Shown here: in pieces, positions 24,801-36,800 of the stretch
Numbering within the stretch: the stretch's first letter is position 1
Layout of the letters: each line of letters opens with the position of its first letter
Notes under the pieces: model-generated
Databases searched by the model: none
What the model saw: the letters and a program-made list of their open reading frames with translations, nothing else
What the model was told of the DNA's origin: nothing
Origin: Siphonodentalium dalli
Taxonomy: Eukaryota > Mollusca > Scaphopoda > Gadilida > Siphonodentaliidae
DNA length: 64,000 nt
Direction: 5' to 3'
Assembly (NCBI GenBank): GCA_032622095.1
Contig: CP136061.1
Span: 131,694,087 to 131,758,086 of the forward strand
Program-made: the position numbers and the translations under genes

Positions 24801-27800
24801 GACTCGTACAAGAAAAACACATACTGTACACAACATTGTATAATAAGTTTATAATCCAATAAACAATTAGTTATTTTGAGGTATCCTACAGAATAGGTTC
24901 ACTGTCTTCAAGCCTGCAAATAGTGTGTCTGTCATTTGCAGATTGAGGTCCCCAAAGGGTGAATTTTGTGATGCTATTCCACACTGTGGGCTAGCATCAC
25001 AAAATTCACCCTCTCGAGACCTCATTCTGCTTAGGCCTCATTTTTCAGGGAAGTATCTATAGTCTCAAATTAACATTGTTTTTAGTTACATATTCCCTTC
25101 TGGGAAGTTTCTATATCCAATAATTTGCAGAAGATAACATGCGTAATCGATGTGACCAATGGGTAAACATTACAAACTTCAACTGGAGAACTTCAGTCTC
25201 ATCCCAGGTCTCCCATAGCAGTTGAGGCCTAAGCAGAATGAGGAATCCCAGAGAATGAATTTGGTGATGCTAGCCCTCAGTGTGGGTTAGCATCAATAAA
25301 TTCACCCTCTGTGGACCTCATTCTGCAAATGACAGACACACTAATTACAGACTCGACTGTCTTGCACTCCTGCGTCACTAGTCTCACAGTTTTTTACCTC
25401 CTTATTACAGGTACTTTTGCTGTTGCTAGTCTGATGATAGCAGCTTCCATTAATAAACTAGTGGATGCGGACCCTGCGGCAGCTGAAATCCTCAGTAATT
25501 TCACCGCTAAAAACACGTCAGGAGATACAGAGACAAACGAAGATCCATTGTACCAGATCAAACTTAGCTATGCCATGGCTCTCACGTTCGGTGTTGGATG
25601 CTTCCATGTAATGTATTATTATAGTTCAGCTGGTGTTCAATACCTCTGTCTGTTTCAAATGTCACATTAGAATCACTGTCAGATTAAACAACTGTGACTA
25701 TATATTATCAAGAAATAAATTTGCACAGATTGTCACATTCATATCGTATTTTTGGGGGTGTTTGACAACATTTTCTCAAATAAATAATCGTTTAATAATG
25801 CACCAAAACTTCTGGAGAAGGTACTGAGTGGGCCATTATTCACCCTTCTTTCAAGTGACTCTGGTTATCAAATGAGATTAAATTTTTTCCAAGTAATTAA
25901 AATAAAAAGAGTATATGTATATATCCGCAGGTCAACTATCACAAATTACCTTATTTGTTGATGTTGGCATTACTTTTCATCATGTTATATTCCGAAGTTA
26001 ATTTGCGATAGCACTGGTTGCCATGCAAAATTACAGCGAACTGTGACAATTTGTGACTTTCTAACTCTCGCGACGGCATCCGCGCATGTCCATATATTCT
26101 GGAAGAAGATCATTGGATTTTTGCGTTTTGTGTGTGAAAACCAAGGGGCACAACTCAGTGACAAATTATACGAACAAACCAAAGAACAGACATCACTCAC
26201 TATTTCTGTTCAAATTAAAAAATGCTTGATGGGGCCAATGCCAAATATAATGGCTCAGTATAGATACCTAAGTTGTATTAGTTTTGTAGCATGTAACATG
26301 GAGTTATGCATTAGCAAATTATAAAAAAGGTAAACTTTTTAAAACAGAAATTAATTAGTCAATACAACATTTTAACAGAATGTCTCTTGTATCAGGAACC
26401 GATTACCATAATTTAATAAATAATATTATTATCCATCCCTTAACTAACACTATTTCTGATTGGGCAAAAGCCACCACGTGATGATCCGGGAAAAAGTCAT
26501 ATTGGACTGCCGAATTTCGTATTGGACACCCAATATTACTTTTTATCGGGACTCTGTGACGTCACAAATTAACTGTTGCGAAATGAATCGGTGAAATTGT
26601 GATGCGCGCGCAACACTGGTGGACTTAGCAGACGTTTAACTTCCGTATTGAGTTTTTTTTTCATTTCCGTGTTTAATGTTCAAAATCATGCTTTCTGATG
26701 ATCAAATACAGGCTTTTATAGAGAATTGAGTGCCGACAAATATCAAAAATAACCACTAAAGTTTTATTTCCAAAATTTTGATAAACATCTATGGATAATA
26801 AAAATGTCATTGTACAATGTTGTGTACAGTATGAGTTTTTCTTGTTCTCGTCCAGGTTGTGGTGAAAAGTCATAACATTGTATAATACCTTTATATTCTT
26901 TATTACCAGAGATCCATGTTTTAGCCTGTATACTATACAGTAATTCCCTAAATAATCGACTCCTTAACCACAGCAGAATTATGGGTAATTTTTCAGGATT
27001 TAGTCGGAAATATGGCTTGTTGCCATTCAATGGCAACAAGCCATATATCCGACTAAATCCTGAAAAATTACCCATGTTTCTGTCACCTCTAAATCTAAAT
27101 CTGCTGCAATTTTGTCCATAAAATAATCAGGTTTTTTTTTTATTCATTAACCTTTTCAGTGCCAAGTCCGATTTTTGTATCAACCCATATTTCCTTGATC
27201 ATTTTTCAAATTTATAGTATCAGTACAGGATCATCGAGCAAGGGGTGCCTCATAGTGTCAGTACAGGATGGTGCCCCATTGTATCATCGAGCAAGGGGTG
27301 CCTCATAGTGTCAGTACAGGATGGTGCCCCGTTGTATCATCGAGCAAGGGGTGCCTCATAGTGTCAGTACAGGATGGTGCCCCATTGTATCATCGAGCAA
27401 GGGGTGCCTCATAGTGTCAGTACAGGATGGTGCCCCATTGTATCATCGAGCAAAGTGTGCCTCATATTGTCAGTACAGGATGGTGCCCCGTTGTATCATC
27501 GAGCAAGGGGTGCCTCATATTGTCAGTACAGGATGGTGCCCCGTTGTATCATCGAGCAAGGGGTGCCTCATAGTGTCAGTACATGTACAGGATGGTACAG
27601 ACTGACTGCTTGTATAACTGAGTAGTGTAACATTCATGTTATTTTCTCTTTCTATCTCCGGGTATCTTCTAAGAGCTCTTTCCATCAATGTATCACATTA
27701 ATATAATCAATAAATTTGAAAAATGATCAAGGAAATATGGGTTGATACAAAAATCGGACTTGGCACTGAAAGGGTTACATGGGATTTATAAGAAAAACGT

Positions 27801-30800
27801 GAAATAAAAAACTACATGGAGTGTTTTTATTATTTTCCAAAAAAAAATTTGTTTGAGTCAGTCAAAGTTGACCCAAGTTATTTTAAAAAATGGACTTATG
27901 AATTATAACGATTTGTCTTTACAGCTAATGATGGCATTTTTCCGACTCGGTTTTGTGACAATCTACCTATCAGATCCACTGATCAGCGGCTTTACAACCG
28001 GAGCAGCTTGTCATGTGTTTAGCAGTCAAATCTCACATGTTTTTGGCATAACAGTTGCTAAATACAGCGGTCCTCTGAAATTGGTCTATGTGAGTATACA
28101 CAGTTCATCCAAAATAGTTCTTTGTAATCTTAGAATAAATTCACTTATAACTGATAAAGGTACTCAATCCGATTTGATCCGATCCGATCATCAGATTCCA
28201 ACAACAACAAAAATTTTTTAAATGCCGCTTCAGTTTGCCCAAAACCTGTTATTTATCAACATTTTGTTCAACAAAATGTTCCCAGTTTGTCAAATATCTG
28301 ACACAAAAAAGCCACTTGATTTTAAAGTTATCCATCTTCATCCGCAATTTAGTCAGAGACCTTCTTCTCGTTGACTTTTACTGGGTCACTAAAAAGTATC
28401 GGTGGTGAAAAATAATAGATTTCATAAATAGATATCTGATCAGTCTGAGCTTTGATGGGTGGGTTCCTCGACTCAAAATATTTTTTAACTCTGAAGCGAA
28501 GGAAATAGTAATTTGCGACCGTTAATTTGGATTATGCATTTTTAAAGTGATGTGGAACACTCCCCTTTGAATATGAATAGAGAATAATCTTCCTCAAATT
28601 AGTTATTTTGATATATTTATATCCAAAAGGCGCTGCCATTCCTATACATGAATTATGTGCACCGTCTCTTAGTTGGTGGAATCATTGGCTTTTGTTTACC
28701 GAAGAAGTGTTCGTCCAGAATTAAGTAGTAATTAAATATTTACAATTGTAATACGACCCTGCCTAAAGATGCTTAAAAGCCTTGTCCTGATTGGTCAGTT
28801 ACCATGGATATCTCGATCTAGTTTTGTGGTGTAATTTTATTTTCTCAGATTGTACCACAAAAAAATTGGTTTATTGAGATAGCCGCAAGTGACTTTTACG
28901 TTTTTTTCTAACTCCGCGCACACGATGCACCAACGGAGTACACCGGTATAAACCCCTATTCTAGTGATTTGTCATTCGAATTGTTTATAGGCAGAGTCGC
29001 GATATTGCATAATTTCCTTATTTAGATTGGGGCGCTTTATATGTCAGTTGTAAAACCCCTAATTTGGTGCAGGTACAACTTACAACTCACAATACTATCA
29101 TAGCAAATTCCTTATTTGGTATGTGATGTAATTACCATAGGTTAGGAGAAAATACTAACTGGATTGAAAAATTTTCATCTCTTTGCAAGAACAATTATAT
29201 TATGTACATGTTTTCTGTCTGATTATTTCCCAATCATCAAGTATCATGAATTAGCTGGATTTTGAATTAATAAAATTTGGTGTGATTTGAATGTGATTGG
29301 TGATGGCGCCAATAATTTGATCTTCACCTTCCAGAGAGCAAAGGAACATTTTCATTGGACAAACCCGTAGTTCCGAGTGTTTGTCTATAAACAAATCGTT
29401 CTGTAATGTTTTTTATGTTGTTTATATAACAAAGTGGACACGATATTTATGATTGGTATAAGAACAAAATCTGTCTATTATATAATATTCTTTCTGTTTA
29501 TGTTGGTTTTAGCAGATGTGACTATTTTAACAGCAATACCCACTGCGAAGGCCGCCCGTATCTTTAAAGGCCAATCATATGCCAAAATTTGTTTAACTTG
29601 TATTCTAGATACCCTGTAAAAAACAAAGGGACTTAATTCTACCTTTTTAGTTCCTTCTAACCTGTATTCCTAGATAAGTTGAGTAGGGCATTCTTTGTAA
29701 TTAGAATGCCATTCCTGACTTACTATAGTAATGCCCTAAATAATCAACTCCTTAACCACAGCAGAATTATGGGTAACTTTTCAGGATTTAGTCGGAAATA
29801 TGGCTTGTTGCCATTCACCGGAAAGCTCACAGTGAGAGCTTTCCGATGAATGGCAACAAGCCATATTTCCGACTAAATCCTGAAAAGTTACCCATAATTC
29901 TACTGTGGTTAAGGAGTCGGTTATTTAGGGCTTTACTGTATTTATTTCTGAATTGAATATCAATATCATTGATATTTTAATTTGCTTTTCAGTTCTACAG
30001 AGACTTCGTCTTGGGGCTCCCGTCGACTAATATTATCACATTGATAGTATCCGTAGTCTGCATGGTATTCATATATGTGATAAAAATATATATCAACAAC
30101 AATCCAAAAATCAAACCAAAACTCAAAATGCCAGTTCCTGCTGAGCTTATTGTGGTAAGTATTTAATTTTTAATTTTTGTTAGTCTGACGACAATGATGT
30201 TCATAGTAATGATGACTAAAATGTTGTCAATGATATTGCTACATATGGTCAATGTTTACTATGTTTAAACCAGGATGTTTGTGTATATATTATACATATG
30301 CTATTACGTTCTCATTCTTTTCTATATATTTTCTCCTTGTACTTGTCAATATTTTTTGTCAGAGAATAAACATTATATATTAATGAACACCAAAATACCT
30401 GGGCACTTTCAGATTTTGATGTGTACCCATACCATAGTATGGTACACATAGTGTCGGCGTCTGGATTGAGCACTCGTCGTTGTCAGTCCGGCCATCCGTC
30501 CCTAGACACTTTACGCATGGTGCGATTACTCAAACATTTTCTATCAGATCAGAACCAAATTTTATATATGAGTTTCTCAGCTCAGAATACAGATCGAGTT
30601 CGAATATGGGTTTGATCCTATTTTTTTAAAGGAGTTATAGCCCTTTTTCGACTTAGAATGTATGCATGCTGCGATAACTCAAAGATTTTTGATGTGAGTT
30701 CCTCAGCCCAAAATACAGATCGAGTTCGAATATTGACTTGATCTGATTATTTTTACCAGAGTTATGGCCCTTTTTCAACATAGAATTATCCAGATTTAAG

Positions 30801-33800
30801 GATTCCTGATGATAACAGGCTAACCACTGTGAAAGATGTAAGACAATATTATCCCTGGAGACTAATCTGTTTTATTGAAAATAAGCTATTTTTAGCTATC
30901 ATGTATTATAATGTGTAAAGGATTTCCTTATTAATACTTGGTAGGGAGAATTGCTGTAAGACCTAATTTTTATCCTGAATAGTTGGGTAGTGACAAGACC
31001 TGTTCTGGATGGGAACCATTGTTTGAGCTGGCCAGTAAATTATTTTGGCCAATATTTTAGCCATATCTGAATTTTATGGACAACTTTCAGCAACTTCTGC
31101 ATGTTGAAAACAAATCTAATTGTTGGAACACCCCACTCCTCATTCCCTGAGAATTCACTTCTACAAAAAAGAAGTTAGGTTAAGTTGCATTGGCTGGGAA
31201 CATTTCTTTAGGAAAGTACTCGTCAATCAATTCAATTCAATTAGTTTAATCTTATCGACCCATAATACATAGGTATTAAGATAACATATAATACATTTAT
31301 GTACATGACTTACATAATAAATATTCAAATGATATACATTATAATATATGAACAGTATTTTCAATATAAATAATATACCTGTTTGCCATAGGTGCTTTCC
31401 GTTGATGCTATATACTAGGAAAATACTTGTCAATGAGCATTTAGTAAAGAAGGAGTTAACATTAGGGCTGTGCAGCTCAAATCATAGTATTAATCATTTT
31501 GTGTATTGAAAATTAGGTTAGTTGTGTCAGCATCAAGCTACTTTTATGGAATCTTGGTGATTCCAGTTGTCCTTTTTTTATTTGACAGTTCTATTTAAGA
31601 TAATTTCAAGTATGGTAACCCTAGTCAGTCATGCCAGCTTTAACTCTGTCTATACTGAATGGATTCTCCCATTTAGCTATAAAAGTATACATTGGAAAGG
31701 TCTATTATTCTTCTGGAGGAACGCTCATGTGAGCAGATGACAGACAATAAATATTGCAGAACAAATCCTATTCGTTGGTGGGAAATGTTCAGATAATAAG
31801 TTCAACAAACAACCTATGGTTTAAGAGTTAAAGAATTAACCCTGTCTATCAAGCCTTTAAATAGTGTGCCTGTCATTTTCAGAATGAGGTCCCCAGAGGG
31901 TGAATTTAGTGATGCTACAACGCATAGTGGGCTAGTATCGCCAAATTCACCCTCTGGGGGCCGCATTCTGCTTACACCTCAGCAGAATGAGGTTCCCAGA
32001 GGGTGAATTTGGTGATGCTAGCCCGCTATGCGGGGTAGCATCACTAAATTCACCCTCTGGGGACCTCATTCTGCAAATGACAGACACCCTATTTCAAGGC
32101 TTGCTGTCTATACTAAATACTCTAGGTCATTTGTTGAACTTATTTTCTGAATATTTTCCACCAACTGAATGAATATGAATCATTCTGCACTTAGATTATT
32201 TTTTCATCTATCTGATGTCTGCTTTTATAACTGAAACATCCCTACAAATGAATAATTGGCCATTCCAATGTATACATTTATAGCTAAATGGGAGGATTCA
32301 TTCAGTAAAGCAAGGATTATGCTAGTTTTTTGGCATCATTGTGATTCAAGTTGTTCTTTTTCAGGTGATACTTTTGACATTAATTTCATATTATGCGAAG
32401 CTAAATGGGAACAGTAAAGTGAAGATTGTGGGAAATATACCCACGGGGTGAGTGACTATGACTATATGACTATAACTATTTATTCATAAATCATTCATAT
32501 AATATATAGAGGATATGAAATGAGTGTTTCTCTCATATGATATTTATGAAACGAGTCTAAGAATTTTCAGTTTTCTCGAGCCTATCATATGAGAGAAACA
32601 CGAATTACATATTCTATTTATCATATGACATCTATAAATTGATTATGATGTCCAAAACACACACAAATCACTAAATAGCTATATGACATCGGCAGCAAAA
32701 GGTTAATGTGACGTCACTTCATTGCACCGGAAGCCCAATTACACCTGGTGAACTAGCAGAAATAATATGCACGCAAAGATATAGTGCGCTATTCTGTTCT
32801 CAGTTTGTGACATTATATCGTATGTTTATTAGATAAATACGAATTACATATTCTATTTATCGTATAACAATGTCCAAAACTATATATTTCAAGATTATAA
32901 TTGCGAGAATTTCGGCATCGCGTTGATTGACGCGCACGAATTGGACCTGCATTTAGTCAGAGATGCGGCTCGGCCCCCGGCTGCCATTCAGCCAATCAGA
33001 ACACACTTTTTGTCAACAAACCAATCAAATTATCGGAAGGTGATATGAATTAGTAATTGATATGAAATTGATTTATGACATAGTTTCCAACGTAAATAAT
33101 GATTGAGTCATATGATAAATAGAATTATCTACACAGTGTAATTTTATAACACTAGGGGGTTGCCCATCACAAAATGATGGGTATATAATGTACTTTGTTA
33201 TTTCTAGTGTCCGCGGTCATGAACAATTTCTCATTTCTATATTAGAAATCATGCTTCTCTTTTTTGTCACTGGATGCTCGAGGGAACACTTTATTTCACT
33301 AAAACTGTATTTCTACACATCCAGCCCGCATATACACATGCACATATTGAACTAAACAAAATGCTTCTCTTTTCTGTCACTGGATGTGCGAGGGAACACT
33401 TTATTTCACTAAAAACTGTATTTCTACACATCCAGCCCGCATACACGCATGCACATATTGAACTAAACAAAATCAGCACATTACTTTAAATATTACTATA
33501 TACAAACTTAAACATACTCAATTCAGAAGACTTTATTCAGCGACGAAGGGGGCTTGCGGCACATTTTAATCTAAACGGACCCCCTTGGGAGCCTGTATTC
33601 AACATGCAGCCTAAGGGTCACAGGCCCATTGACTGCGGCCCAATTGTGGAAACACTTTATTACAATAAAACAGTATTTTGTACCCCCTCTCCCCAATCCA
33701 CATATATGCACACACATATGAAACGCAACAATCAAGATATTTTTCTTTATTACTATATAGGCCTACTAACTGAAACAGGCTCCATTCGGGAGCCTTTATT

Positions 33801-36800
33801 TAGCAGTGGAGGTGCTTTGCGCACATTATATGATATTAAATAGCGCGCGCTTCGCGCACATTTTGATCTTTTAAACATTCTTTTATCAGATTTGCACTTA
33901 ACTGAAAGATTAAAAGAGCATTAATTAGCGTCGACGGTATTGTTTACACTGTATATATTAGTCCCGGCCCGGGAATGTGGTTATTCTAACCGAGTTCCGG
34001 TGAATCTACTGAACGGTACCCACTGGCGGGAGGTCAGACTGTGTCCATTCACTTCTTCCAGGTATACCGGTACTCCTTCGATTCCACACTCAATGCACAA
34101 CTTTCATCTCATAGACAGCATTCTTTACTTATGTTCACACGAACTGGCAAATTAAAGTACCATATTAGCACCCATTCCCAACGATGGTACAGCTTTCTAG
34201 TCTCGACACCACACTATACATGCACTTCCACGACCAAATCAACATTCGTTACTTATATTCACACTCAAGCTGAACTGACAAATTAATTTAGTGCCTATTT
34301 CCAACAACGCTTTGGTAGAGCGAATGGATATTTCGTCTACAATAGCAAAGCAAGTGTGGGTTTGCGTGCGACGTCATATGACATCATTTCGACAAACGTC
34401 ATAAGAAATAGTGTCTATACTTGAGTGCAAATCTGCATTTGGGGACCATGTTAGATCTCAGGTTTGCTCTGACCAATCAGCGTGAAATTTGGTGAGTCAT
34501 CTTTAACGATACAATATAGGCCGTGGTACAAATTTGGGCCACATTGCACGCATGTTTGAAAAGTTATAAATGTGCCAAAAGCTTGACCGAGTTATACACA
34601 CACAGATACACAGACAGACGGACGACGGGTTTTATATATATAGATTCAATGAGCTATCGGGGACAGCATAACCAAGAGGGTTGTCTACCTGCCGTCCCCT
34701 GCACATGTAATAATAATTTGATTTTATCTAGGTTTTGTCTTGTTAACTCTAAACATTGGTATATAGACGTCTGTTTTTTATAAATAATAGTAGAATTGGT
34801 TAGTCATTCACCATTCATCGCTCAGTTTGTGATGTGATATATAAAGTACAAACATGTGGAATATGAATATGAGAACCATGATAATTGTTTATCCAATGGG
34901 TCCAATAAGGCAGCGAAAAGGCATTTGAATAAGGCAATCAAATAAGGAATCGAGTACAATATACTGCACTTAGGGGATACATGTTTGTTTATGTCAGAGT
35001 TACGCCTCTGATGACTGCATGCTGGTTATTATTTTTTCAATCCTCTACTTGATAAAGGCTATCTTTCTGACCTGGTCATAATACATTTTCCAAAATGGTT
35101 TAAGGGGTTTCCACGCATGAGTTTGTCAGGAGGTAGCAAGTTTAGATGGACCCACACAGAAAACAATTTAATTGTTAAGCTCGTACACCACATGAAGGAA
35201 TCTATGCTATCTAAAGACCACATCAATCATCTATACTAATAAAACTAAATTTTGTTTGTTTGTTTGTTTGTCCGCTTATAGGCGATCAAATGACTGGACC
35301 ATCATAGCTGAAAATTTGTATATAAGAATAATTTGACTCGGTGAGCATTATTAGATAGGTCCCGTTTACCTCTGATGTCTTAGAAAGACCAGGTGAGACT
35401 CCGCATGGAATGTAGTTAACATGTTGAGTGCATAAGCGAGCAGAACTCTCTTTAATCATACCATATTAGGAATAGATCAATAGTGAACACTCTTTATTGT
35501 TAGTCTACACAGAGGCCGCACTCAACGTCACACACCGCCTCAAATATCATAAGTGAACAGAACGCTCTTTATCCATACAATAATAGGAATAGATCAACAG
35601 TGAACCTATTCATCCATGCAGCAGAAAGGAAGACCACCAATGTTGTGTACGGAGAAGTTCTTTGAAATTGTGTAAATGTATGTCAAAACACTTCAATTTG
35701 TTTCCAATCTTCTTTACCTGAGCACGTCAGGTACCCCAGCTAGTATTTTATAACAATAAAAATGTCAAAAAGATGACTTAATCATAGTTTTAGAAGAGAA
35801 ATTTTGGGAAGAATGTTCTCAGCAATTTTTTTGTTTTCTGTGTAGGTCCATCTAAACTTGCCACCTCCTGACATAACTTAGGCAAGGAAACCCCTTAATT
35901 ACATTTCCTCCTAACCATCAAGATATACTGATAGTCAAACACAAACAACCGTACCTCCATCATGTAAACAAAATAACCTTGCCAAGATTGTTTGTGTAAT
36001 TTATAGTTGCAATGTTTGAGCTTTGTAAATAAGCTCTATGGATCAAACAAATTTATATAAAGAGCGTTAAATCAAGTTCGTATTCACCAAAATTTCCATC
36101 GGTAGATATTTTACTGCAATGACATATACAATCTATCTCTGTTGTTTGGGATAAATATTATCACCCCATACACATATATTTGTATGCGTATTATTCTATA
36201 ATAATTAATATAGAAAACGCTAGTTTAAAATTCATTTACTAAACATTGAGTCTTTGGTGTTTCCCTGATTTATTATATCTCTATCTGACTGATCTTAACC
36301 CTTTCATGACTGGAACTTTCTGAAATTTTTGCCAAAACCTCACATATAATAGAATACATTGGCCTAACAATATTTACCTTGACCTTGTAAGCCAGTGCAT
36401 TCTCTGATATATGCGAGTCTCCCTATGGGAGACAATACAGTTTCCCTGCTCCAGTTTCCCTGACTCATAATTATTATTTTACACCCCCAAATCTATACGA
36501 AAATTTCAAGAAAGTGATAGACGATCTTTAAGCTCCAGGCTATCATATGAAGGAAAAAAATGGCTACAAATAAAAAAAAAGAGTTAATGAGGTTTTAATT
36601 CATATGAGTTAATAACGTTTTATTCTATGCATCATCTAGTTCGCAGTCCTGATACTTATTTGAATATATGATTACTCTTATCTTATGACTATTGACTATA
36701 AATTTTATAGTAATATATCTCACAAGTCAGATGCATGTGCATAATTGTGCAATGGGGTGATAATACAAGTGGCATATAAAGAAACATGTGTATAATTGTG

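Noticed and set aside
27221-27600. Regularly spaced repeats resembling a CRISPR array
   Set aside because: Units are directly adjacent with no unique spacers, in a eukaryotic intron.
27321-27625. Two overlapping repeat-rich frames (94 and 83 codons), possibly a repeat protein
   Set aside because: The 53-bp unit is not a multiple of three, so the frame rotates through the array. The frames stay open by chance and are not a protein repeat.
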